This document shows, piece by piece, positions 1 through 13,100 of a stretch of 64,000 nucleotides of DNA. The stretch lies in the NCBI GenBank assembly GCA_039096225.1, contig JBBPEB010000033.1:1177001-1241000 (forward strand), read 5' to 3'. The DNA is from Blastocystis sp. Blastoise. Its lineage: Eukaryota > Sar > Bigyra > Opalinata > Blastocystidae. Under the pieces are notes generated by a model. That model had not been told where the DNA came from. It did not search any database and worked only from the letters and a program-made list of their open reading frames with translations. Positions within the stretch are counted from its first letter, which is position 1; every line of letters begins with the position of its first letter. Position numbers and translations under genes: made by a program.

Positions 1-242
1 TATGATTTATATATATGGTTTATTATATTACTTAGAGACTACAGTAGTTAAGTGTTTATAGTAATGTAGATAATACTCTTTTATTTTAAACTTAATAAAA
101 AATATTAGTGTGTGAAAAAATTTCATGAGAATAATTGTACAACAACACAACAAAAAATAAATAAAAGCTCATTCACTATAATACGCAATACGATTTGATA
201 TAAAAGTACATATAAGAAAGAAAGGAAATAAAAATAAAATGT

Positions 243-2308
243 TTAATTTTTCTTTTCCTTTAAACGTTGGTCACGGTTTTCTTGCATTTGTTGAGGGAGA
301 GGTCTATAAGATAAGTTATTAGTAAGTTATATAAATAGTGAATAATATTTGATAAGTTAATAAAAATAGAATATGAATAAGAATATTAAAAATAAATATA
401 ATATGAATATATAGAATAAAAGAAATCACTTATAATAAATTCATAAATATAATATATACCTAACAAAAGGTAAGAAAGTGATTCCCATCATAAAGGGTTG
501 AAGAGGTTCAGGAATATTAATACCTTCAGGAGTTTGATAGTTTTCAAGAATACAGCATAAAGTTCTAGTTAAAGCACAAAGAGTACTATTAAGCATATGT
601 ACATATTTCTTATCTTCATTTTGTTTCTTATTACGACCACAACGAATCTCCATAGCTCTTGATTGATAATCAGTACAATTAGAACAAGATACTAATTCTC
701 TATATGTATCATAACCAGGGAACCATCCCTATATTATTTGAAATTATATTATTATATATAGGCATATTTTATATAATATAATAAACATAATAAAACATAT
801 AATAATATTAATAATAATAAAACATAATAATAATAATAAAATAAAAACTATAATAATAAAACTACATACTTCAAGATCATATTTCTTAGCAGCAGCATTA
901 TTTAATTCACCAGAAACAATATTAACGACTCTATAAGGAAGACTTAAAGATTCATAGAATTCTCTACAGTTCTTAATTAAATATTCTTGCATTTCTTGAG
1001 ATTCTTCAGGTTTCGTAATAGCGAATTGTTCTACTTTATCAAATTGATGTACTCTGAAAATACCCCAAGTATCTTTACCATGAGCACCAGCTTCTTTACG
1101 GAAATTGGTAGAGAAACCAGTATATTTAAGAGGTAAATCTTTTTCATCTAACCATTCACCCATGTGATAACCACAAATAGGTTGTTCAGAAGTAGCAATT
1201 AAATACTTTTCATCTCCATCTTCACCTTGAACATGATATAATTCTTCATCAAATTGAGCTAACTCGGCAACACCCGCCATAACATCTTTATTCATAAAAT
1301 AAGGAGTTTGAAGAGTAGTATAACCTCTCTTAGCATTCCATTGAAGAGCATACATAATAATAGCTTGATTCAATAATACAGCATTACCCTTAAGGAAATA
1401 AGCTCTATGACCAGCTACTTTATTACCTCTTTCAGGCTCGTAACCATCAATCATCCATAATAACTATATATAGGGGATTCATTTATATTTATTAGTATAA
1501 AAATTATATATATGTTAATAAATAGTTGATGATAATAATGATAATAATAAAATATATAATAATAATAATAATAATAAAATATATAATGATAATAATAAAA
1601 TATATAATAATAAGAATAATAATAATAATAATACTATATACTTCATGATGAGAGAACATCTTTCCATCAGTATTTACACGAGGTTCACCCCATTTCCAAG
1701 CAACTACATTAAAAGCCTATTTAATAATAAGAATAAGAATATAATAAGAATATAATAAAATATATTATAATAAAATATATTATAATAAAATATATAATAA
1801 ACATATAAATACTTCATCTTTATTAACGGGAACTGAAGGATCTAAAATGTTACCGATTTGATTTAAAGTAGAATCTCTTTTCTTTTGGACTTCAGCAGCT
1901 TTCTTTTGATTCTCTTCAATCTTATTCGATAACTCTTTAACTTGAGCGGTTAATTCATCAGCATTCTTTCCTTCTTTTCTTCTCTTACCAATCTAAAGAA
2001 TAAAAGATAATGAACTCATTTAACCTAAAAAAATATATACTTCAGTAGAAAGTTTTCTCTTTTCAGCAAGCATATTATCACCATTCTTCATCAATACAAC
2101 TAATTCCTATATATATTAAATAAAAATTATAGAAACAAGAAAGAAAAAAGGGGAAAAAAATCATATATAGATAAACAATAAATACTTGATCTAAAGCAAT
2201 GGTATCATCAACAAGTTGAACATTAGCAAATCTCTTTCTTTGAGATTCTCTTACAAGTTCAGCATTACCACCTTTATAATCACGAAGAAGATTAATATCT
2301 ATCGGCAT
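243..2308 (-). CDS. SARS1: Seryl-tRNA synthetase, cytosolic type (7 exons)
   Basis: Charges tRNA-Ser with serine in the cytosol. By hand I place seven exons at 2308-2186, 2106-2041, 1992-1813, 1716-1642, 1463-870, 728-460 and 303-243; their sum is 1368 nt, giving 455 residues with a TAA stop. The start (MPIDINLLRDYKGGN) is the typical eukaryotic SerRS start. An N-terminal coiled-coil tRNA-binding arm (exons 1-3) is followed by the class II catalytic core. Motif 2 is visible as FRKEAGAHGKDTWGIFRVHQ, and the motif 3 helix as LNSTLCALTRTLCCILENYQ. The C-terminus ends in a short Lys-rich tail. All six introns begin GTAT and end TAG. The gene is divergent from the J-like gene at 3087. Product identity is secure; a mitochondrial SerRS is unlikely because there is no presequence. 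Confidence 0.95.
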
Positions 2309-3086
2309 TCTACTCTACAAGTTGTTTTGCAACAACAAACAATAATTATAATTCTTTTTTAAATTAATTAAATATGTCAAAAAACAAATAATCATTCTTT
2401 AGCCATAACTGAATGAACCGTTTACTGATGAACCAATTATCAAATAGAATGAAAGAAAGAATTTTTTCGATCAATCTTCTTTCGCGGGGATTTCTATTTT
2501 TTCTCTTGAAATAGATAAATATCTGGAATTAAGAGACTATTTAATAAACACCATATTTATTTTGTGTGTCATTCACCTCCAATTCATTTGCTTATTTTAT
2601 TGTGACAAACTCTTGTTCATATACTTTTTTTTAAAGTCATTTTCATTTAGGTAGAGGCACCTATTTTTTAAAAAGAATCCATTTAGATGGCATTCCTATC
2701 ATTGTAGAAAGGATGAACTCCAGAATTTGTCGTTAATGATGATGAGTTCATTTCAGAAAAACAAACAATAATAATGGTGATAAGTGCTTTATATACTTTT
2801 AGAATTGTCGTAAAAGTATGGTGCCAACTGTTGTAAGTAGTTTTCTGAAACATTTAGGAGTAAATAAAATAAATTTAAAAAAAGTAATCATGATAAGAAA
2901 AAAAAATGCTCAAAAGTGATGTCCAGCTATTTGTAGGAGTATATATGTTATATATATAATTAATAGAAAATAAACTCATCAAGGATCCATCACACGTAAC
3001 CTTTTTTGTTTTCTATTTTTGTTTTCTATTAAAAAAGGATCCATAAATGAATAAATATTTTTATACTGGTAAATAAAGTATAATCT
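2309..3086. other. Divergent intergenic region
   Basis: This 778-bp AT-rich spacer separates two divergent genes, so it should contain both promoters. I see no convincing ORF, RNA gene or conserved element. An isolated GC-rich patch (TTCGCGGGGATT) lies near 2481-2492. Confidence 0.5.
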
Positions 3087-3629
3087 ATGTCTTCTGAAAG
3101 TGACTATTATAGTATATTACAGATTCCACACGATGCAACCGTTGAGGACATCAAAGTATATTTTATTTTTTTCTTCATGTTGTTATTCTATATGAAGAGG
3201 TCATATGTGAATCTAACAAGTAAGATTGATAAGAAAACAAATGATATAGAAATCCTCAATGAAGTATTTTTTTTAAATTTTATTTTATTCACTAGTATTT
3301 AGTATTATTCAATACAGGAGGCATATGAAGTATTAGTGGATCCTACGAAAAAGGTATTTTTTTTTCCAGTGAATTAGTAATTATTTCAGTTTTATAATGA
3401 TAAGCTTTGATATTTATTTATAAGATGTATTTTTTAGGAACAATATGATTTCTTTCTAAATAGTAACTCAACTCTTTCTGTGAATATGAGTTTTAACAAT
3501 AATTTATCATGGTTTAATATTTATTTGATGCTTATTCAACGTAGCGATAAAGAGCGAATTGCTACTTTTATACTGTTTTTTATATTACTTTGCTATCTCT
3601 GTTTAAATTATTGTATATATTTATATTGA
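3087..3629 (+). CDS. J-domain-like protein without HPD, C-terminal membrane anchor
   Basis: Four exons (3087-3155, 3198-3263, 3318-3353, 3438-3629) give a 120-residue protein ending in TGA. The N-terminus DYYSILQIPHDATVEDIK matches helix I of a J-domain, and EAYEVLVDPTKKEQYDF matches helix III and its following turn. Between them the expected HPD tripeptide, which stimulates Hsp70 ATPase in true DnaJ proteins, is absent; the corresponding stretch reads SKIDKK. Near the C-terminus is one hydrophobic helix (FILFFILLCYLCLNYCIYLY). It is probably a membrane-anchored J-like protein, possibly of the endoplasmic reticulum or mitochondrion. Location and function are inference. The exon phases fit exactly. 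Confidence 0.75.
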
Positions 3630-4084
3630 ATGTATATATATAAAAGTATATTTATTATTATATATATAAATAGTATTAATAATGCTGAGAATGGATTATG
3701 TTATACAAGTTGAATGGTGGATTATAGTATCTCCTATTTGGGCCACTTTTGTATATATAGAGTAGTTATTTTAATGTATAATAATAATAATTTTATTATA
3801 AATATTTTATATATATTAATTATTTTAATTTATAATAATATTTTTTATGATTAATATATATTATAAATATTTTATATATATTAGTTATTTAATTTATAAT
3901 AATAATTTTTATGATAAATATATATTATAAATATTATATATAGTTAATTATTTCTATTTATATGTAAAATATTTATCATATATATATGTTAAAAACATTA
4001 TATATATATATATTATGTATTGAGTATTTATAGATATTTCTTGTTATGATATTATTTTGCACTTCTTTAATATCATCAGACAAT
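3630..4084. other. AT-rich intergenic region
   Basis: This 455-bp stretch is nearly pure A/T with several loosely repeated segments resembling TTATAAATATTTTATATAT (about 3786-3990). I see no gene in it. Confidence 0.5.
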
Positions 4085-5411
4085 ATGATCGAAGAAACAA
4101 ATCAGGCACATATGTATCGAATTTTGAAGATAATGTATAATAATACTATATATATATGTTATTGTTTTTATTAGTATATGAATATATCAATAGTATAACG
4201 AATTCATTCTATAGATATATGAATATCTTTGGCTTTTTAGTGATTATGCAATTCATACTTATTGTTATTCGACTAGATACTTATATTCACGGGGATTATC
4301 TATTTTTATTTTTTCCATCACATTTTTTATATCTATTCCTTGTTACAAAAACAATATTATTGTATATTATTCTATTCTTATTAGGTTATTATACTTAATG
4401 TTTTATATTTTTGTTGTTGCATATATATATCATTATTTTATTTTTATTATGTTTATTCTATATTATTGTTATATGTATATTATATACATCTTCATTCATA
4501 AAACTATCACTCTAGAATCTATTACTGTTATAAGCCTATGTATTCATTAACAAAAATCATTGATATTTCTCTGTTAGAGCTCTGTGTATTGCTCTTGGCA
4601 TTATTATACGATGGTTATTACCCTTATAAATATAATTATCTTCCACTTATTGCATTTCTATGCTATTTATTATGTAAACTTATTCGACAAGTATCAATTT
4701 TTATTTTTATTTTTATTATTATTATTAATATTATTATTATTAATATTATTATTATTATATATAGATTCACCAATTAATATCATTCAATAAAAAAAAGGCA
4801 AAGAATCCTTTACTTGTTCATGTATATATTTATAACTATAAATATTTAAATTAAGTTATTCTTCCATATCATGAATTTCTTCTATAGTTAGAAGATTTTA
4901 TTTATTCAGCAAAAGCTGTTATGACCATTTTTATTGATATTGGACTTGCGATAGCTTCTATCATCATTTGGCTAACTTCCACTTATTCTTTCTCTACTCG
5001 ATATACTTATTCCGTTATACCTATTATTATATCTGTATGTATAGAAATTTTTCATGATTATCATAATCTATCATTTATCTTTCATGATTATCATAGTCTA
5101 TCATTTATCTTTCATAATTATCATAGTCTATCATTTATCTTTCATGATTATCATAATCTATCATTTATCTTTCATTATCACCTTTATATACAACTGATCT
5201 ACTCTCTATATATTAATAATACACATTTATCTAGTCGTTAGCTATAATTATCACACTCATTTGTGCGTTGGTTTCTTCTAAACAGAAACATCAACAATTC
5301 ATCAACGACAGTCCATATCTAAGAGTATTTAATACGTATCACAATAATCACTCCTCAAAACACGAAAAAAATACAACAACTTCAATGCAATCTCCAACGA
5401 CAACAATATGA
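4085..5411 (+). CDS. Unrecognised multipass membrane protein (5 exons)
   Basis: I do not recognise the family. Exons 4085-4134, 4215-4361, 4516-4690, 4888-5038 and 5242-5411 join without a frame break into 230 residues ending at TGA (5409-5411). The start is the first in-frame Met, MIEETNQAHMYRILKI. About five hydrophobic helices follow: FGFLVIMQFILIVI; FLFFPSHFLYLFLV; LLELCVLLLALLY with LPLIAFLCYLLCKLI; VMTIFIDIGLAIASIIIW; and IPIIISVSIITLICALV. The tail is polar, rich in His, Asn, Thr and Ser. Odd: intron 4 holds four copies of a 30-bp tandem repeat. The exon chain rests on GTAT/TAG signals and frame only, and transcript evidence could move the start. The lack of an identifiable motif makes any function unknown. 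Confidence 0.6.
5051..5170. repeat. Four tandem copies of a 30-bp repeat in an intron
   Basis: Four head-to-tail 30-bp units begin at 5051, 5081, 5111 and 5141 (each starting TTCATGATTATCAT or a one- or two-base variant), followed by a partial fifth unit. If read through they would encode FHDYHNLSFI-like repeats, but the best exon chain places them inside intron 4 of the membrane-protein gene. Confidence 0.85.
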
Positions 5412-5874
5412 TTAAAATCTCTTCTATTCCTAAAGTTCTGTATATAATCTCCATTCCTGAATTGTTTCTAATCTTCTTCAAAGATATTTTCTCTTTTTTT
5501 TTCTCCATTTCATGATTCCTCCTTTTCTTTTCTTTTCATTTCTGTGCATTAACGTTTTTATTCTTCTTTATCGCATTGAATTCCATCATTCAATTCGTAT
5601 TTGAAAAACAAAAAATGGACTTAAAAGAAAAAGATCTCAAAGAATAATTCATTGAATAAACCACAATAATTTCATTTATTTAATGAGAAATATGGAAATC
5701 AAATAAATCAGTAAAAAATGATCCTATTCACAAAAAAAAAACTCGTAAAACACAAGGAGAATGAATGATAGCAAAATAAATAAAAAAATCTTGGATTCCA
5801 TGACTCGTATCATTCTCATTCTTACCTTCATTTGTGAATTCTCCATGAATCCAAGATTATTGTCGCAATAGTCG
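5412..5874. other. Intergenic region left of the hAT insertion
   Basis: This is the 3' flank of the membrane-protein gene up to the target-site duplication. I see no gene. Near the insertion point ATTCTTAC (about 5818) and GTAAGAAT (about 22009, beyond the element) are inverted, so the insertion site may have been a weak palindrome. Confidence 0.5.
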
Positions 5875-5882
5875 CTATTGAG
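5875..5882. repeat. Left 8-bp target-site duplication of the hAT element
   Basis: CTATTGAG directly abuts the element's CAGGG terminus and is repeated exactly at 21982-21989. It fits the nTnnnnAn preference known for hAT target sites. Confidence 0.9.
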
Positions 5883-5940
5883 CAGGGGTCACCACGTAGT
5901 TACTCGTTAAGCGAAAGGACCAAAATTTTTGCGCTTAAAT
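5883..5940 (+). repeat. hAT left terminal and subterminal inverted repeat
   Basis: The terminus CAGGGGTCACCACG resembles hAT ends, and the subterminal TTTTTGCGCTTAAAT (5926-5940) recurs inverted near the right end. The terminal match itself is short and imperfect (CAGGG plus scattered bases). Confidence 0.85.
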
Positions 5941-6085
5941 AACAAAGTTACTTTTTTATTACCGTGATTTTCATAGTTATTTTAAGTGATGAAAACACGG
6001 GAAAAACAAAAATATAAGGGAAAATGTTTTGCTAAACCAAAAAGAACATTCTATATTAGATAAACTTTTTTTATTGTTTAAATAC

Positions 6086-8820
6086 ATGGAACAGTACTTT
6101 AAAAAATTACAAGTATATTAATAGTAATATATATATATATATATAGATTGACAAGTCTACAACAGACGAAAAAAAAAAAGATGATGACATAATTACAGAA
6201 GAAACGAATAATAAACCAGATATTAATCCTAAATCCAAATATTATAGTGAAGTAAAAGAAGGAGTTAAAAGATATAATGCCAATCCAGTTGTTTATGGAT
6301 TTAAAAAATTAACAAAAAACTCCTATTTTTGTTTAATCTGTGAGTCTACTCTCACGTGTAAAGGTTATGAAGCCTCAAAACTCTTCACTCATTTCAAGAA
6401 TAAACATGGGTTAAGCAAATACACATATGATGACATTCAAGAACTCTTAAAAGATCATAATGAAAACACAGAATACTCAAATTCTCTCTTTAGCTTTTCA
6501 GATTTATCCAGTAAGCTTTCATATTTCATCGCCTACTCCATTTCAAAGAATGGATACAGCTACAGAACTGGAGAAAAATTAGTTAAACCTATTATTGAAG
6601 AATATGAAAGGTTAAAGAATGTCAAAGTCCTTTCTAATCTTCCGTTATCCTCAAGCAGTATCAAAAGAAAAAGTGATGAAATTGCTTTGACAATTCAACA
6701 AGAAGTAATAAATAGGATAAGACAATCAGGATCATTTTCTATTCAGCTTGACGAGTCAACTGACATAGAAATGAAATCCTATTTACTCGTTTATGCTAGA
6801 TACGAATATAATAAAAAGTTTACTGAATCATTTTTAAGTATTTTTCAGATTAGTTCCAAAACAGGTGATAATATATTTAACATGGTAGATAATTTCTTTA
6901 ATAATAATAACCTTCTGTGGAATAATTGCGTATCAGCTACTTTTGACGGTGCTTCGAATATGAATGGAGACAAAAACTCCTTCAAAACACGAGTACTAGA
7001 GAAGAATAAGAATTGTATGTTCATCCACTGTTTTCTTCATAGAGAAGAACTCTGTGTAAACTGTTTACCAAAATACTTCACTAATATATTCAAAAGTGCT
7101 GTTGAGATAATTTCATATATAAAGAAGTCTGCTGTTAGACAAGACGAATCCAATAATTACAATATTGATAATGAATATTCATTAACCTCTTCTATCTTCT
7201 CTCCTCAAGATAACATACCTGATTCCCCTAATAATATATCTTCTTTAGAGATAGAATATAATAAAGTAGTTGAATCCCTTTTAGATACATCTGATACAGA
7301 TAATAATATAGATAATAATATTCATGAAGTTTATAGTAATGATAAGAAGGAAGAAAAAAAGGAAAAAAATATTAGAAGTTATAAACTTCTCCTTTATTGC
7401 CCTACAAGATGGCTTTCATGCCATTCATCAATTAAAAGATTTAATTTACTTAGAAATGGAATAACACTAGTAATAAAAAAGGATAAAGAAAAGAAGGACT
7501 TATATAACACCATTATTGATACTAACTTCATAGCTTCAATGTTATACCTTGAGGATGTTACCAGTTTATTCTATGATTGTAATAAATCAATGCAAGGACA
7601 GCATAGATATATATTTGGGTTAATAGACATTATGAAGGATTTATTTATAAAATTATCGTTGAGATTAGAAAGACTAATAAATAATAACGATTATTCATCA
7701 TTTACGAAACTTAAGGATTATGTATCTACAACCAAGCTTGATATTAATTCAATCATATTTTATATCAAAAATCATCTAATAACTCTTCGACGTAATTTAC
7801 TGAATTATTTCCCAGAAATACTAAATTATATTGGTAGTGATGAATCGTATCTTCAAGACCTTAATGAATATTTAATAGACCAAGAAAATACACATAATAC
7901 ATCAAATATATCTCATGAAGTGAATAGTAATGTTAATAACAATACATCAGTAGTATCAAACCAATTTAATATTCTTGGATCATTACAAGGTTGCGTATCT
8001 CCAAATGGAGTTGTAAATGGCTTAATAACCTATGTTGACATAGTTACTCAGCAATTAATAGAAACTCAAGTAACGATTAGAATTGACTTTCCATATTTAG
8101 TATATGGATACACTTTAGGTAGTATTTCTGGTGTTCTTAATAATTTCCCTAATAGTAGTATTCAAGGACAATACAATGGAATCATTAGTAATATAAATAT
8201 AATTCAGGCTAATATCAATTGTATAATAACTCTTGGGGCAATCATTCCAAATGAAATAAGTAATAATACAAATCAAGGAGAAGTACAAAAGAATAAAAAG
8301 CAGAAGAAAACGAATAGTAACATAAAAAAACCAAAAAATACACCAACAACTAATCTTATTGATCATTCTTTATATTGGATTACTAATCCATTTTCAAAAG
8401 TAGCTGACGAAAATAAAATGGAGTTTCATGTTAAAGAAGAGTATTTCTGTTTACTTGCTGATAAAACATGTAGAGAAGAATTTAATAACGTACCAATAGA
8501 TGAGTTCTATATAAGCCATAAGAGTCGTTTTCCATTATTATATGATATAGCCAAGAAATGTTTTCTTCCCTTTGCAACTTCATATCTCTGTGAGAGCGGT
8601 TTCAGTCATCTCGTGTATATAAAAAACAAATACAGAAACACTATTAATCCAACAACCCAAATGACAATTGGATTAACTTCTGATATCATTGATTCTTCAT
8701 CACTTATAACTACTGTTTTAGAGCGTATGTATATTATAAGTATTATATTCATAATTCACATAATATAGAATCTATTCTTAATTATATATAGATAAATTAA
8801 AGAAAAAGAAACTCGATTGA
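6086..8820 (+). CDS. hAT transposase with BED zinc finger (ZBED5-like), apparently intact
   Basis: Cut-and-paste DNA transposase. Exons 6086-6112, 6147-8724 and 8792-8820 join in frame to 877 residues; the first intron is only 34 nt. A BED-type zinc finger has C71-x2-C74 and H91-x4-H96. The RNase H-like core shows the first catalytic Asp in QLDESTD (D211), the second in TFDGASNM (D276), and the conserved FIHCFLHREEL block. Near the C-terminus are LPFATSYLCESGFS and YIKNKYRN, the hAT dimerisation region typical of ZBED5/Buster-like proteins. No stop or frameshift was found. Odd: residues about 599-720 are an extra Asn/Ile/Gly-rich stretch between the helical domain and the C-terminal block. 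The TTG at 6687 is not the start; the reading frame is open well upstream of it. Confidence 0.93.
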
Positions 8821-11800
8821 TAACATCTAGCAACAAAATCACTAATCTAATCCAACTACTTAATTACTGTATTTATACTACAAAGTACATTGATTTCTTT
8901 TACTATTAATATTTATATATTTATATTGTTTTCATTATATTAACTATTTGTATTCCATAATGTTTTATTGTTACATTATAATTTGTATTGTTTTAATTAA
9001 CTCAAGAAGATATACTGTTATCTTTTAAATATAATTATAAATAGATGACATTGAATATTCCTTTATATATTTGATTATATCAATAGTATATAGTTTCTTA
9101 ATTAGAATCACTATTCCTTAATAATTTTTATCTATATTTCAATTATTTTTCTAATTATATTCTTTTTCAAGTACTATTATATTCAGATCAAACGAATAAC
9201 TGAGAAATATTATTACTTATATGAAAAATAAATATTATTTTAGAAGTAATTATTTCATATATACTAATCTCTCTAGTATAATACTTTAAAACAATATCCA
9301 ATACTAATAAGAATCTTTATTCAATCAAAAGTATAATATACAACTATAAAGTATACTCTTCTTAAATCAAATAGTATATCTAATCAAGAAGATTAAATAT
9401 ATAAATAAATAGCAAAATATATTTTCAATCATAATGTATCAATAGAAAGAACCAAATAACTACTAAAATCATTTACCTGACTTATCAATCAAATATCACA
9501 AAGAGAGTGATAACAATTGGTTCCTAAAGAATATACTATTTTCCAAAACATATATATAAAGTGGAATCTTAAATCGTTTACACCAACAATTTTATATTTA
9601 TACATGAATTCAAAAGGAAAGAGCAAGATGTGTTATATCTATATTAAGTATCATATGAGGGATTATATATATCCGAAAGAGTATTAGAATATATGATATA
9701 ATAGAAAGTAATGTGGATTTTATATTATAATAGCATGAAATAAGTATTAGATTAAGATTCATGATATTATATAAAGGTTAGCATTTGAAAGATTATCAGA
9801 AGAAAAATTATTGGAAAGATTGACATAGACTTAATGAGAATATATTTATATATGTAGATCATAAAGAAGATAACTAAAAACTTGTAAATAAAATTTGAAG
9901 TTAAGAAGAAGGAAGAATGCATATATCAACTGAATTTATAATCGGCAGTGATAAATGAGTAGAAGAGACGATAATAATTATTTTTAGTATATTTTTAAAG
10001 ACAATAACATGAAGAGAGAACAATATTCGTATAAAAATATATATAAATCTATAAATAGAAATACAATAAATAAACCATAAGAAGTAATAAGAAGTTGATT
10101 TCTATATTATATCATCATGAGTAAAAGAACAAACGGAGTAAATTGTATATAATAGTTAGACATTGTATAAATAATATGAAGTAACGGCTGATAACGGAAA
10201 AAGCAGGTGTAAATATATATAAGCATATTAATTATGTACATATGCACTTAAGAAGATATAATATCTAAAGTAATAGAAATGAAAATAAATTTAGAAAATA
10301 AACAATTCGAGAACTACCTCAACCGTATTCAACAAAATAGAAGAAATACAAATAGTATTATAGTATTCATATCAGCATGAATGTAAGATGTATATAGATA
10401 ATAAGTTAAAGGGAGTTGAAATGGTTTAAAGTAAATAGAGATAGTATTTTATTAAATAACAGTACGAAAGAAATATGGAGACATAGATCCTATTATATAA
10501 TTATATCATTTTTGGAAAATGAGAGTAATTAGAAATGAGAAAGAATAGAAGGAATAGAAGGTGTAGATACTAGGCTTTTATAAAAAATTAAATAAGAAGA
10601 AGAGAATGTACACAATAATAATAAATAAGAGTAGCCATATAAATATGTTTAAGTAACAAAAAGAGCAAAACCTTAGAATGAAGAGAAATAATAAAAATAT
10701 CTTTTGTGGTATATAGATAATAGTAATACAACAATGAGAACAAATCCTAACTTTGATTACTAAAATCCATGATGAGTAGTGCCAAGAGAGAAATTGTTGG
10801 AAAGAAAAAGAAAGGAAACGAACGAGAAGAATTATAAAAAACGATAGTAAGAAATAGGACTAATAAAAATATTCAAACCCATATTATTTAGACAAGAAAT
10901 GGAAAATGCTTCTGAAATAATAACTGTGTAAATAGGAAATACAATAAACATGAGCATTAAAGAATATGAAGAGAGATAATGATGAAGCAGTATTAAAATG
11001 AATAAGTCTAATAATGAGCACACAATATACACAATAGAAGCACTAGAAATAAAAGAAAAGTGGATAAAGAAATAGAGATAATGAGGAAGTATAGGATTAA
11101 AAATAGGCACAAAAATAAGTAGACCATGGGATAATATATAGAACATGAGAAAACGAAGAAAACCATAAATGAAGGATATGAATATGTATATGAAGAGTAT
11201 ATTTGAATGAAATATGAAAATAAATTAATTGAGTATGTTTTCAATTATAGAAACAAATATAAAAATAAATCTGTTAGAATAATAAAACTAAGATATATAA
11301 TAATATATAATAGTGAGGAATTTGTAATTATTAAAGGAAAAGAAAATCGTCATTAAATCTCATAGTATGTTTAATAGAGAAATATGAAACGACCATTAGA
11401 ATAACATAAGAACATAAAGAATTCTATCATAGGAGAAAAAGGAATATCAACTAAGGATAATATAAAAGTAATATAAAAATAGCACATCTAGAAACTCTTT
11501 AATAAAGGGAAAAGAACATGCAGGTGAAGTATTACGAATGATCACATAATAATTGAAAAGCACCAGAAGAAATGAAGAGTCTAATAAATATAAAGATACC
11601 ATACGAAGAAGATAGGAAGAGACTGAAAAACCAGAAAACTAATACAATTAATGTAATGCTATAATACCTTAAAAGAACAAAAGATGAAATAAGATAAGGA
11701 AATAAGATAAGGTTTATAACTAAAAATTCAATATATAATAGTAGACTAACGATAACATGAAGAGAAGTTGAAGAATAATTAACCAAGATGAAAATATATA

Positions 11801-13100
11801 CAAAGAATAAAAAGAAATTCAAAAATTTTATACAGAAAACTACAACAAAGAAATATCATATAGATACTTTCCTGTATAATAGCATATTAAAGAATTACAC
11901 AATAAGATACTAAAACATTCAAAAACTTATAATAGTAAACTTGATAGAATAAGAGTACATGATAATATTGTAATATAGACAAAAGGATTTAAGGATGAAA
12001 AGAAATAAACATCAATTGTTACTAATCTGCTACTATCTTCAGTAGAAACTTATGTATGTTAGTAACCATAGTAAGTATTAATCGCAGAGATGAAGTGTTT
12101 AAGTATTTATTAAATACTAGAATAAGAATAAGAAAATTCATAATAAGTAAATCTATAAGAAAATGTCATCGTTATATATAAATACCATTATAATACAGTA
12201 TGAAAAAAGGAAGTATCAGAAAAATAAAAAACAAAAACAAAATAATTAGCACTTATAAAGTAGAACAAGCAATCAAAAGCACATTAGTCGAATAAAATCA
12301 AACATACAAACAACATAAATAAAGATCTCATTAATCGCAAAGTTACAAAAAGAAAAATGAGTATACTAATTCAAGAAGAGAAGTAAGGAAGTTTGGTGAG
12401 TAACCAAATCAGATGTAAATAATAAATGGAAGGCAACAAACTGTAAATATTCATAAAATTATACATTGCAAGTAATCATTCCAAGAATAAGTAACTGATA
12501 AGTATCCATCACGTAGCACATTGTAAGATATGTGTATTGAACACTGATCATAACGAGCAAGTACGTAACAAAGCAATCAACAAACAATGGGAAATCATCA
12601 TGTAGTAGATATTGACTAGTATTTAAGAGGAGTTCACAATGCAACAAAAACCAATATGAATCTTAATGATAAACCATTATTAGTTCAGAAAGCAGATAGA
12701 AAGCAAGTTTGAAAAAATATTATAGGCAATAATCTTATTCTGATTTGAATCTTTAACAAAAGAATGAAATTATCATTGAAATTTTTAAAGAATGACTGAA
12801 GTTTTAAAAATAATCAAATAGTCAGTCCTTTCCTGACTTTGGTGACACTTGCCACCAAATTTTGTGACACTTTTTCAGCCATGCTTAATTCTGCTGAATT
12901 TATCAAACACATAAGGAAGTTTTTTGTAACAAAATATGATACTCATGAGTTTTGTCATCAGACTGAATGAAAGGCTTTTCACCTTATTTGTATACATGGC
13001 CATAAATCATAATATTTTTGACAAAGTTAACCTAAATATAAAAAATGTCTTTATAAATGAGCAAATAAAGCTATCATTTATTTGATATAAGCCATCAAAC
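8821..13100. other. Unexplained 4.3 kb interior of the hAT element
   Basis: No gene is supported here. From about 9600 to 12700 the plus strand is visibly purine-rich (runs such as GAAGAAGGAAGAATG), so the minus strand yields several F/L/I/S-rich ORFs with no known motif and no splice pattern. Around 12830-12890 there is a small inverted repeat (GTCAG...CTGAC) followed by two GTGACAC motifs. It could be degenerate cargo, a noncoding transcript, or old coding sequence decayed beyond recognition. Confidence 0.4.

Noticed and set aside
6687-8768. Transposase start at TTG 6687
   Set aside because: The frame is open well upstream and encodes the BED zinc finger; an exon starting ATG at 6086 joins in phase through a 34-nt intron.
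10832-11822. Three F/L/I/S-rich minus-strand ORFs suggestive of membrane proteins
   Set aside because: They overlap, lack motifs and splice signals, and arise from the purine-rich opposite strand, which removes A/T stop codons by composition.
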